From contig AP023240.1 of NCBI GenBank assembly GCA_016592635.1, positions 1,116,001 through 1,180,000 of the forward strand: DNA of 64,000 nt, in the 5' to 3' direction. This document shows, piece after piece, positions 1-7,970 of this stretch. This stretch comes from Methyloprofundus sp. (GTDB taxonomy: Bacteria > Pseudomonadota > Gammaproteobacteria > Methylococcales > Methylomonadaceae). The notes under the pieces were generated by a model. The model saw nothing but the letters and a program-made list of their open reading frames with translations, made no database searches and was not told the origin of the DNA. Position 1 is the stretch's first letter, and every line of letters starts with the position of its first letter. The translations under genes and the position numbers were made by a program.

Positions 1-1212
1 GGAAAATAGATTACTAATAATGACCCGTATTTTATCACGGTCAGCCGTTATTTTGATGTCAATGGCAGTGACAGTGACAGTGACTTGTTTTCTATTGAGC
101 AACAACTGGTAATCCTTGCTAATCTGGTTGATGAGTTGGTTGAGATTAAATTGCGAATAATGCATGGAGGCAGACTTTGAATTTGCTTTTTGAAACTCCA
201 GTAAATTTCCAATTAAGCTATTTAAGCGCATATTCGCAATTTGTAACAGTTCAATAATTTTATGTTGTTCAGTGTTTAATTGTCCCACAAATTCTTCTTG
301 TAGAAGGCCAGTGCCTTCAATAGCTGTTGCTAAAGGCGTTTTTAATTCATGTGAAATATTTTTAATAAAAAATTGCTTACTATTTTCCAATAAATTCAAT
401 TCATTTCTAAGCCACTCAAGGCGCTGGCCAATTTCGCGTAAATCACTTGGGCCTTCTATATAGATAGGACGATTAAATTGTGCATGACCTAGTTTACGAA
501 TGGCACGCTCAATATGTTTGATCGGCCGATTGATTAGGTAGAGCAATAGCAGGCCGAGAATCAATGCTATTGGTACTGAAAAGAGTGCTGCTTGTTTCAC
601 CTGAGTTTTGAGGGTTTTAGCCAAAGCAGATAATGAGGCTGTTTCTACGCGCATTTGTGCATTGCTTTGTTCAAGAAACTGTTCTGCTTCAGTACGTAGA
701 GCGGTGTATTCCTTGATGTCGTCTGCTACCAGTTGCTTAGTCATGCTTTTTTGACTGACTAAGGTCTTATTAAAAATCTGAGCTTCATGGTTACTTAGCG
801 TACTTAAGGAATGTTGTAGCTGGGGTGTTAACTGGTATTGTTGTGGCTGTGTTGCAATATCGACAAAATGTTGGTGGTGAGTTTGGTAGATAAGGAAATA
901 ATCAATATCATCCACCGCTAAGTACTGGCGAATACTGCGATCCATCAGTAATAAATCATTGCTTAACAGCTGACTATTTTCAATAACTTTAAGCGTTTGA
1001 AATAAGGTTTCTTGGCTTTTATTAATATAGTCTTGAATACTAGAAACACTGTAAAGTAAGGTACCAATTAATGGCAGGGTGACGATAAAAAAAATAATCA
1101 AAGTCCATTGAAAAATAGAGCCTTTTTGAAATAAAGAAAAAAAATGCCAACGCTGTTTTTTGCGTCGATTATTGGAAATTCTAGCTGAATTAGGTGTGCT
1201 TTCTGATGGCAT
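1..1212 (-). CDS. Membrane sensor histidine kinase (partial, cut by window start)
   Basis: Read on the complement from ATG 1212 (an in-frame ATG four codons upstream is an alternative), the frame stays open to base 1. Residues about 35-55 form a first membrane segment, followed by a helical sensor region of about 140 residues and a second membrane segment (VPIALILGLLLLYLI). A HAMP linker follows, then a HisKA phosphoacceptor motif ISHELKTPLA. The ATP-binding domain lies mostly outside the window. The layout is that of a two-component kinase of the QseE/GlrK type. The response regulator should lie beyond the left edge, so the signal cannot be named. Confidence 0.85.
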   Translation of the reverse strand, partial: MPSESTPNSARISNNRRKKQRWHFFSLFQKGSIFQWTLIIFFIVTLPLIGTLLYSVSSIQDYINKSQETLFQTLKVIENSQLLSNDLLLMDRSIRQYLAVDDIDYFLIYQTHHQHFVDIATQPQQYQLTPQLQHSLSTLSNHEAQIFNKTLVSQKSMTKQLVADDIKEYTALRTEAEQFLEQSNAQMRVETASLSALAKTLKTQVKQAALFSVPIALILGLLLLYLINRPIKHIERAIRKLGHAQFNRPIYIEGPSDLREIGQRLEWLRNELNLLENSKQFFIKNISHELKTPLATAIEGTGLLQEEFVGQLNTEQHKIIELLQIANMRLNSLIGNLLEFQKANSKSASMHYSQFNLNQLINQISKDYQLLLNRKQVTVTVTAIDIKITADRDKIRVIISNLFS

Positions 1213-1387
1213 TATATGAGTCATCCCTACTGGCAAAATAACCGACTTTGATTACTTGAAATACTATTCGTAGTGACAGTAGTATATCAATCCGCAGTAT
1301 TGGCCTTGCGGAATAGAGTTGTTATTTTAAAGCAAATAGACAATGAGGGCTCAAATATACTTCAATCGTAGCTCAATAATGCGCCTC

Positions 1388-2275
1388 TTAACTTGCCATG
1401 CTGATGGTATTTCTCCCACTTTCTTTTGCTTGATACATGGCAGTATCGGCCCTTCTAATAAAGCTATCAACTGAGTCATTACCTTTTAAAGCACTGATAC
1501 CCAAGCTGGCAGTTAATTTAATCAGCTCCATGCCATAGGCCAAGCTGAAATTTTCAATATTGGCACGAATTCTTTCGGCCAGTAATTGGGCACCATCAAT
1601 ATCGGTATCGCTAAGTAAGATCACAAATTCTTCACCACCATAACGATAAGCAATATCACAAGCACGAATACTCTGTTTAATACATTTTGCGACCGATTTA
1701 AGTGCTTGATCTCCACACTCATGTCCGTAAGTATCATTAACAGCCTTAAAATGATCAATGTCCACAAAAATAAGTGATAAGTTATTAGAGTGACGAGTCG
1801 CCAATGTCATTTCTCTTTTAATAGAGTCATCGAATGCAGCTCTATTATTTGTTTGTGTCAAACTATCAGTTAATGCCATTTGTAAAGCTTGTTTATAAAT
1901 AGTGGCATTACGTAAAGGGTAAATAAGGCAACAAAGCAAGGTTTCTAATAAGTTTAGTTCTTGTTTATTAAAGCGAGTATGACGCAATAATTTAAGCTCA
2001 CCCAAATCTTGGTCTTCAACTTTTAAAGCATAACTGCATGAACTTTTTGTTTGAATGCCATTTTGAATATCGAGATCAAAGGCGGCATTGGTATAGATAA
2101 AACCATTATGAGGCACTAGCTCTTGAATTTTGCTACTGAAAATTTGAATAAGTTCATGAAATTCCAAGGTAGTTTGTAATGCACTACTAATATCGTAATG
2201 ATGCAAATTAACAGCTTTTGTTGCTTCAAAAGTATTATTACTGACGATGGCAAGGTTATTAGTTGGCTGATTCAT
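1388..2275 (-). CDS. Diguanylate cyclase with N-terminal GAF-like domain
   Basis: A 295-aa soluble protein. The C-terminal half is a complete GGDEF domain with the active-site motif YRYGGEEF, DIDHFKAVNDTYGH for metal and substrate binding, and an RACD inhibitory I-site (RxxD) five residues before GGEEF. It should therefore make cyclic di-GMP from two GTP and be product-inhibited. Residues about 25-115 resemble a GAF-type sensor, with no membrane segments. It is transcribed the same way as the kinase after a gap of about 175 bp, so it may or may not share its operon. The ligand is unknown. Confidence 0.88.
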   Translation of the reverse strand: MNQPTNNLAIVSNNTFEATKAVNLHHYDISSALQTTLEFHELIQIFSSKIQELVPHNGFIYTNAAFDLDIQNGIQTKSSCSYALKVEDQDLGELKLLRHTRFNKQELNLLETLLCCLIYPLRNATIYKQALQMALTDSLTQTNNRAAFDDSIKREMTLATRHSNNLSLIFVDIDHFKAVNDTYGHECGDQALKSVAKCIKQSIRACDIAYRYGGEEFVILLSDTDIDGAQLLAERIRANIENFSLAYGMELIKLTASLGISALKGNDSVDSFIRRADTAMYQAKESGRNTISMAS

Positions 2276-2506
2276 GATCTTTCCTCATACTGGGTATTGC
2301 TTTGTTATTGAGTATGAAGCGATAAATGTGCCATAAGAAATTAATTCTAATATATCAATTGGATATAAAGTTTTTATGTAGGAAATCAGGTAAGTGTCAT
2401 AATAATGACATTGATGGTGTGGCAATTATATGCCGTTTTTAAAGTTTTCTTAAACCGCTTGTTTGTAAGTTGCGTAGTCTGTCATTGCAGAAGAAAAATA
2501 AAACCC

Positions 2507-2535
2507 TTGCATTTTGAGACGACTGGTCGTATATT
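2507..2535 (+). promoter_or_regulatory. tetR promoter with embedded operator
   Basis: TTGCAT (2507-2512) and TATATT (2530-2535) are spaced by 17 bp, a good sigma70 promoter. The palindrome ACGACTGGTCGT (2519-2530) lies between the two boxes, and a close relative lies at the DUF4242/mtoX promoter (3428-3440). This suggests autorepression by the adjacent TetR protein. Confidence 0.6.
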
Positions 2536-2541
2536 AAGCTC

Positions 2542-3138
2542 ATGGTAGATATGAATAACAAACAAATCAAACGTGAAAAGCTGTTAGACCAAGGTGTGAA
2601 AATGCTAATGGAGCAGGGCTATCATGGCACAGGCTTAAAAGAAATCTTAGATATTGTGGGGGTGCCGAAAGGCTCTTTTTACAATTACTTTGGTAGCAAG
2701 GAAGAATTTGCCGCGCAAGCAATCACTCATTATATAGAGCCTTTTTTACTGCGCTTAGAAGGACACTTGCGTAATCCGCAATTAGATGGCTTAGCGGCTT
2801 TGCGCCAATATTATAGTGAACTGATTAGTGAGGTAGACAAGTCAGGTTATAAAGGCGGCTGTTTGTTAGGTAATTTAATGGGCGAGATTGGGGATACCAG
2901 TGAGGTGTGTCATTGCGCGTTAAAGGTGGCGATTGAACGCTATCGTAGTTTGCAAGAATCAGCTTTAGTGCGTGCGCAACAGGAAGGAGTGGTGCGTACT
3001 GATAAAACCGCAGCAAGCATGTCGGATTTATTGGTTAATAATTGGCAAGGAGCGTTATTGCGTATGAAAATTGAGCAATCAGTAGCACCGTTGCAGGAGT
3101 TTCGAGAAACATTATTGGATGATTATTTTAAGGTTTAG
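2542..3138 (+). CDS. TetR/AcrR-family transcriptional repressor
   Basis: A 198-aa protein. The N-terminal TetR helix-turn-helix is clear (GYHGTGLKEILDIVGVPKGSFYNYFGSKEEF), and the C-terminal ligand domain is of the LmrA/YxaF-like type. The -10 box ends only 6 bp before the ATG at 2542, so the mRNA may be leaderless or translation may start at ATG 2551 (MNNKQIK). The gene stands directly upstream of the DUF4242-mtoX-SCO/MauG genes. The same palindrome occurs in both promoters, so I infer that it controls the methanethiol oxidation operon. The inducer is unknown. Confidence 0.88.
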   Translation: MVDMNNKQIKREKLLDQGVKMLMEQGYHGTGLKEILDIVGVPKGSFYNYFGSKEEFAAQAITHYIEPFLLRLEGHLRNPQLDGLAALRQYYSELISEVDKSGYKGGCLLGNLMGEIGDTSEVCHCALKVAIERYRSLQESALVRAQQEGVVRTDKTAASMSDLLVNNWQGALLRMKIEQSVAPLQEFRETLLDDYFKV

Positions 3139-3240
3139 TAACAGGGTAGGTTGAGAGTGAGGCACGAACCCCAACAATGCTGAGCCCATATGCGTTGTTG
3201 TATTTCCTGGCATCCTTGGCAAGCACGGTTTTTTCAGTCT

Positions 3241-3357
3241 TGACGCTGGAGCGTCACTGGCTGCATTCCCACGCTGGAGCGTGTGGAACGATGTGAATTT
3301 TAATAGTTCCCATGCACCAGCGTGGGAATTCATCTTGGAATGCTCCAGCGTTCCATA
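3241..3357. repeat. Cluster of REP-like palindromes
   Basis: Four palindromic units sharing the core CGCTGGAGCG or its complement lie in tandem: TGACGCTGGAGCGTCA (3241-3256), CACGCTGGAGCGTG (about 3270-3283), TTCCCATGCACCAGCGTGGGAA (3307-3328) and TGGAATGCTCCAGCGTTCCA (3336-3355). They fill the gap between tetR and the mtoX operon. Such units are usually dispersed extragenic repeats. No coding sequence fits here. Confidence 0.7.
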
Positions 3358-3400
3358 ACAGGATGTTGCAGAAGCAAGGTATGGGCGCGAGTAGTTGTAA

Positions 3401-3440
3401 TTGTGCCTTTTTTAATTATTATTTATAAGACCACTGGTCT
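3401..3440 (+). promoter_or_regulatory. Promoter and operator of the DUF4242-mtoX operon
   Basis: TTGTGC (3401-3406) and TATAAG (3424-3429) have 17-bp spacing. The palindrome AGACCACTGGTCT (3428-3440) overlaps the -10 box and likely start site. It shares GAC-ACTGGTC with the palindrome in the tetR promoter, so TetR bound here would block transcription. A strong AGAGGAG ribosome-binding site follows before ATG 3456. Confidence 0.6.
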
Positions 3441-3455
3441 ACTAGAGGAGAAGTT

Positions 3456-3728
3456 ATGCCTAAATATATTATTGAACGTGAAATTCCAGGAGCAGGTGAT
3501 TTAACTGCTATTGAGTTACAACAAATTGCGCAAAAGTCCTGCTGTGTATTAACAGAGATGGGGCCGCAAATACAATGGTTGCATAGTTATGTGACAGCGG
3601 ACAAAGTGTACTGTGTTTATATTGCCCCTGATGAGAAAACGATTTGTGAACATGCAACGCGTGGCGAGTTCCCAGCAAATGCAATTAACGAAATAACAAC
3701 CATTATTGACCCAACTACAGGAGAATAA
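3456..3728 (+). CDS. DUF4242 family small protein
   Basis: A 90-aa soluble protein beginning MPKYIIEREIPGAG, the typical start of the DUF4242 family (some members are annotated as nickel-binding). It has conserved paired cysteines (SCCV), the segment WLHSYVTADKVYCVY and a terminal EHATRGEFPAN block. It is the first gene after the regulated promoter and lies 72 bp before mtoX, so it is probably co-transcribed. Its role in methanethiol oxidation is not known. The family assignment is from sequence resemblance; any metal-handling role for the copper enzyme downstream is inference. Confidence 0.75.
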   Translation: MPKYIIEREIPGAGDLTAIELQQIAQKSCCVLTEMGPQIQWLHSYVTADKVYCVYIAPDEKTICEHATRGEFPANAINEITTIIDPTTGE

Positions 3729-3800
3729 AAGCCTAGTTGTAAATAGAGAGTATTATTCAAAAACGATAACAATAATAAATACTTAAATCGAGGAAGAACA

Positions 3801-5189
3801 ATGCATATTGCAAATAAACAGCACAATTCATGGCAAAAATCATTATTAGCAGGCATGTTTTCAGCAGCCACTTTATTGTTGACAACAGCTGTGCAAGCTG
3901 ATGAAACCTGCCAATCACCTTATATGGCTAAAATTACCGGCCAAGAAGATTTTGTCTATGTCTGGACTTTAGGCATGCAAGGTGTGGGCGACGAGCAGGA
4001 CAAACTAGTCACTGTGGATGTAAATCCTAAATCCAAAAATTACGGAAAAGTCATTAATAGTTTATCAGTCGGTGGGCGTAATGAAGCGCATCACTCTGGT
4101 TTTACCGATGATCGTAAGTATTTATGGGCAGGCGGCTTAGATACTAATAAGTTGTTTATTTTTGATGTGCATACTGACCCTGCCAAACCACGCTTAAGTA
4201 AAGTCATTAAGGACTTTGTAGCTAAAAGTGGTGGTGTGGTAGGGCCGCATACTACCTATGCTTTACCTGGCCGGATGATGATTACCGGTTTATCAAATAG
4301 TAAAGATCATGGTGGTCGCACTGCGCTGGTGGAATACAGTAATACAGGTAAATATATTACTACTCACTGGACACCGACGGACAGTGACTTACGTGGTGCA
4401 GTGAAATCAGGTAAATATGCGGATGGTTATGGCTATGATGTGCGGGTATTACCACGACGTAATGCTATGTTTACCTCATCATTTACTGGCTGGTCCAACT
4501 ATATGATGGATTTCGGCAAAATGTTGGGCGATGCAACCGCGATGCAACACTTTGGCAATACCGTGGTGCAATGGGATTTACATGCGCGACAACCGAAGAA
4601 AGTCATGGATGTGCCAGGTGCGCCGTTGGAAATTCGTTGTGCTTGGAACCCCAATCATAATTACTGTTTTACTACTACCGCATTGACCTCACAAATTTGG
4701 TTAATCTATGAAGATCAACAAGGCGAGTGGCAAAGTAAAGCCGTCGCTGATATTGGTGATCCGAGCAAAATTCCGTTACCTGTCGATATTTCCATTCAAA
4801 GTGATGACAACATGCTTTGGGTCAATACCTTTATGGATGGCAAAACCCGTGGTTTTGATATTTCTGACCCCTTTAACCCTAAGCAAGTATTTGAGCAAAA
4901 AATTGGCGCACAAGTGAATATGGTGTCTTCTAGTTGGGATGGTAAGCGCTTATATTATAGCTCTTCATTACTAGCAAATTGGGATAAGAAAGGGCAGGAC
5001 AATGAGCAGTATCTGAAATTATATAGTTGGGATGGTAAAAAACTACAACAACAGTTTGCCATTGATTTTATCAAAGAAAAATTAGGCCGTGCGCATCAGA
5101 TGCGTTTTGGGGCTTATTCTTTGTATTCTGGTCTTAACTCAGATAATTCAGTAGAAAAATTGGCTAAGTTGGAGCCACTTAAGTTTTAA
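3801..5189 (+). CDS. mtoX: Methanethiol oxidase (SBP56 / selenium-binding protein family)
   Basis: A 462-aa protein with a Sec signal peptide (hydrophobic residues 17-33, cleavage near AVQA-DE), so periplasmic. The rest is the SBP56 beta-propeller, with HHSGFTDDRKYLWAGG and a GPHTTYALPGRMMITGLSN block. Bacterial members oxidise methanethiol to formaldehyde, hydrogen sulfide and hydrogen peroxide using copper. The next gene encodes SCO and MauG domains, the partners usually found beside mtoX and thought to help its maturation. This context supports methanethiol oxidase rather than another SBP56 role. A GAGGAAG ribosome site precedes the ATG. Confidence 0.85.
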   Translation: MHIANKQHNSWQKSLLAGMFSAATLLLTTAVQADETCQSPYMAKITGQEDFVYVWTLGMQGVGDEQDKLVTVDVNPKSKNYGKVINSLSVGGRNEAHHSGFTDDRKYLWAGGLDTNKLFIFDVHTDPAKPRLSKVIKDFVAKSGGVVGPHTTYALPGRMMITGLSNSKDHGGRTALVEYSNTGKYITTHWTPTDSDLRGAVKSGKYADGYGYDVRVLPRRNAMFTSSFTGWSNYMMDFGKMLGDATAMQHFGNTVVQWDLHARQPKKVMDVPGAPLEIRCAWNPNHNYCFTTTALTSQIWLIYEDQQGEWQSKAVADIGDPSKIPLPVDISIQSDDNMLWVNTFMDGKTRGFDISDPFNPKQVFEQKIGAQVNMVSSSWDGKRLYYSSSLLANWDKKGQDNEQYLKLYSWDGKKLQQQFAIDFIKEKLGRAHQMRFGAYSLYSGLNSDNSVEKLAKLEPLKF

Positions 5190-5324
5190 GTATCACCCGT
5201 TAATGGTGGCAAGCATAGGATGCTGCTGAGGTATGAAGCGCATCTTTTTTGGGTTGATGCGTTTCCTATCGCCAGCACACCTTGGAGCAGGAAAGAGCTA
5301 TTATTTGTTTAACAGAGGCGCGTT

Positions 5325-7193
5325 ATGGGAATATTGATTAGATTATGGTTAATAGGGCTCTTGTATAGTCAAGGTGTGTTGGCTGATGCGTTGCCAATAA
5401 AATTAGCACCAGGCTATAGTCCATTAGCCTTTGAAATTTCGCCAGTAGGCAGTTATGCTTTACCCGTTATTAGCACCGCAGCAGATGGTGAAGTACTTGG
5501 CACTGATAACCAAACTCAACAATTACATGAGTTAATGGGAGATAAAATTGTATTGCTAAGTTTTATTTACTCCACCTGTAGTGATGTAAATGGCTGCCCC
5601 TTAGCCACTATGGTGTTCCATAAAATCAAACGCCGCTTACAACAAGAAACCCAATTGCGCGGCAAACTACGTTTATTAACCTTAAGCTTTAATCCCGAAC
5701 ATGATGCGCCCGAGGCAATGGCACGCTATGCCAAAAGCTTTCAAGGTGAGGGTGTAGATTGGCAATTTCTAACCACACAATCAGAACGGCAGTTGCAACC
5801 GATCTTAGATAATTATCAGCAAAGTATCCAGAAAGTGTATGACGATAAAGGTGAATTTACAGGGACTTTTTCTCATATCCTACGCGTCTATTTAATTGAT
5901 ACTAATAAAAAAATACGTAATATCTACAGTGTTACCTTTTTACATGCTGATACCTTAATTAATGATGTTAAAACGTTGTTGCAAGAAAAAGAGGTGCCAC
6001 AAATTGCTAACAATATTGAGTCCGCTGCTCTCTATCAAGCAGGTGACAATAAGCAACATTATGCGCAGCAGAACTATCAAACTCAGTCGATGGCATTGTC
6101 CCACCGACAAGGTAAGGCAACTAATTTGTTGACGACTATACAGCGACCCATGCTAGGTTTGCCAAAAGTGCCCGTACCCAGTAATAACCCAATAACAGCT
6201 GCTAAAGTAGCTTTAGGCAGGAAGTTATTTTATGACCGCAGATTATCACTGAATGATACTTTTTCTTGTGCGATGTGTCATATTCCAGAGCAAGGTTTTA
6301 GTAGTAATGAAATGCAAACGGCAGTGGGTATTGAAGGCCGAACTGTACCGCGCAATAGCCCGACTATTTACAATGTCGCTTATGCAACAACACTATTTCA
6401 TGATGGTAGGGAGAGTAGTTTAGAGCAACAAGTATGGGGGCCGTTATTAGCAGCTAATGAAATGGCTAACCCTTCTATTGGTTTTGTGGTCGATAAAATC
6501 AAAGCACTGCCTGATTATCAGGGCTTATTTGTGCAAAGCTTTGCGCAAGAGCCAGATATGCTGACCATTGGTCAAGCACTTGCCAGCTATCAGCGTACTT
6601 TGAATTCAGCCGATTCCAAGTTTGATCGCTGGTATTTTGCTAAGCAAAAACAAGCGGTAAGCCTTGCTGTAAAACATGGATTGCAATTATTTACCGGCAA
6701 AGCGGGGTGTAGTCAGTGTCATAGCATAGCAGCAGGGTATGCTTTATTCACTGATAATCAATTACATAATACGGGAATTGGTTATCAGGAATCTATGCAG
6801 ATAGTCTCAGCCAAACAAAGCATCCAAGTGGCGCCTGGAGTGTTTGTGGAAGTGGATCGGCAAAATTTAAAATCGGTTGCTGCGGCAGGCACTAATGATT
6901 TAGGGCGTTATGCGATTACTCAAAACCCACAAGATCGTTGGAAATATAAAACCCCGAGTTTGCGTAATATTGCTTTAACGGCTCCCTATATGCATAACGG
7001 TTCAATAGCAAATTTGACTGCGGTGGTGCAGTTTTATAATCAAGGTGGGGTGGTGAATGAAGTGTTAGATCCGTTGATTAAGCCTTTAAATTTGAGTGAG
7101 GCTGAAGTACAAGATTTAGTGGCTTTTTTAGAGGCTTTGACTGGTAGCAATGTACCGCAACTCGTTGCCGATGCATATGCAGCAGTAGAGTAG
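5325..7193 (+). CDS. Fused SCO1/SenC - MauG/cytochrome c peroxidase protein
   Basis: A 622-aa exported protein with a signal peptide over residues 1-20. Residues about 50-215 are an SCO thioredoxin-fold copper-delivery domain: cysteines in TCSDVNGCP (spacing wider than the usual CxxxC) and the distal histidine in FSHILRVY. Residues about 270-600 are a di-heme MauG/CcpA domain with heme motifs CAMCH and CSQCH and the late MHNGS region. Next to mtoX these activities are normally two genes (senC and mauG); here they form one reading frame. The likely job is copper loading and oxidative maturation of MtoX in the periplasm. It follows mtoX by 135 bp in the same direction. Confidence 0.85.
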   Translation: MGILIRLWLIGLLYSQGVLADALPIKLAPGYSPLAFEISPVGSYALPVISTAADGEVLGTDNQTQQLHELMGDKIVLLSFIYSTCSDVNGCPLATMVFHKIKRRLQQETQLRGKLRLLTLSFNPEHDAPEAMARYAKSFQGEGVDWQFLTTQSERQLQPILDNYQQSIQKVYDDKGEFTGTFSHILRVYLIDTNKKIRNIYSVTFLHADTLINDVKTLLQEKEVPQIANNIESAALYQAGDNKQHYAQQNYQTQSMALSHRQGKATNLLTTIQRPMLGLPKVPVPSNNPITAAKVALGRKLFYDRRLSLNDTFSCAMCHIPEQGFSSNEMQTAVGIEGRTVPRNSPTIYNVAYATTLFHDGRESSLEQQVWGPLLAANEMANPSIGFVVDKIKALPDYQGLFVQSFAQEPDMLTIGQALASYQRTLNSADSKFDRWYFAKQKQAVSLAVKHGLQLFTGKAGCSQCHSIAAGYALFTDNQLHNTGIGYQESMQIVSAKQSIQVAPGVFVEVDRQNLKSVAAAGTNDLGRYAITQNPQDRWKYKTPSLRNIALTAPYMHNGSIANLTAVVQFYNQGGVVNEVLDPLIKPLNLSEAEVQDLVAFLEALTGSNVPQLVADAYAAVE

Positions 7194-7245
7194 GAGGGGG
7201 CTTTGGCCGCGAATTTAACAGGTCGCGGCCAAAGGCTCCTCCTAC
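7190..7245. terminator. Long hairpin between convergent genes
   Basis: A near-perfect 23-bp inverted repeat (7190-7212 with 7223-7245, loop ATTTAACAGG) begins over the stop codon of the SCO-MauG gene and ends just before the 3' end of greB. It has no U-tract, so it may be a bidirectional processing or stabilising hairpin, or a REP-type repeat, rather than a simple terminator. Confidence 0.6.
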
Positions 7246-7249
7246 ATGG

Positions 7250-7582
7250 TTATTCCTCATACTGAATGGTATTAATATACCAAGTAAATACGCCCGCTGC
7301 AGTTTTTACAATCGCTTCATCATCCACTTCTTTTTTTAACAAAGCCCGTGCCATCGGTGAATCTACAGAAATATAATCTTTCTGACCAAAAATTTCGTCA
7401 TAGCCGACAATACGAAAACGTTTACTTTCACCAGCATCGTTTTCTATTTTTACCCAAGCCCCAAAAAAAACTTTACCCTGCTGTTCAGAATGATAATCAA
7501 CGATTTTAAGATTATCCAAGCATTTTTGCAGATACCGAACGCGCCGATCAATTTCACGCAACCTTTTTTTATTATATTGATA
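7250..7582 (-). pseudogene. greB: 3' part of chromosomal greB, separated by the island
   Basis: This encodes the last 110 residues of transcription elongation factor GreB: YQYNKKRLREIDRRVRYL, then GKVFFGAWV and the FKBP-like C-terminal domain ending YINTIQYEE. The first 47 codons, including the acidic coiled-coil tip, are missing here and lie at 42332-42472 on the same strand. The frame runs on into the island end (in-frame ATG at 7594), so a short product is possible, but it would lack the part that reaches the RNA polymerase active site. GreB normally stimulates transcript cleavage in backtracked polymerase. Confidence 0.9.
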
Positions 7583-7896
7583 TAAGAACCCCATTATTAA
7601 ATATACTATTTAGTTGTTTTTAGAGTCTAAATCCTATGATTTTTCTTTTTTGATAACATGGCTTCTTAAACTGAAGTTTCCCAGTTTTTAGGGGGGTATA
7701 TAGGCGGATAGGGGCATTTATTAATGGGTTTGCCACATTGCACGCAAGATCCAATTAAAATCATACAGTCCATATATCGCTGAGCTTGGTTTCCCAGTTT
7801 TTTGTCAGCCAAATATTAGGAAAGTCTAATTTTCGAAAAATATTAGCAATTACTAATATTTAAGTACAAATTACTTTAAAAACAACAGGTTGATAG

Positions 7897-7970
7897 TGAA
7901 TAAGGCTGTATTTTGTAGTATAATAAACAGTGCTAACAAATTGATTATACAAACAAAAAAGCCTTATTCA
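7897..7970 (+). promoter_or_regulatory. Start-codon-sequestering hairpin in the IS leader
   Basis: TGAATAAGGCT (7897-7907) and AGCCTTATTCA (7960-7970) are a perfect 11-bp inverted repeat whose second arm ends on the A of the transposase ATG. Read-through RNA from outside would fold and hide the start, while transcripts starting inside the loop would escape. The same arrangement occurs in copy 2 (38634-38707). IS10 and IS50 use comparable protection. Confidence 0.5.

Noticed and set aside
3112..3333. Possible small gene over the REP cluster
   Set aside because: It is generated by the palindromic repeats and overlaps tetR; no similarity or ribosome site.
7250..7594. A complete small GreB-like protein of 114 aa
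   Set aside because: The start ATG is island sequence; the missing first half is found at 42332-42472, so this is half a gene.
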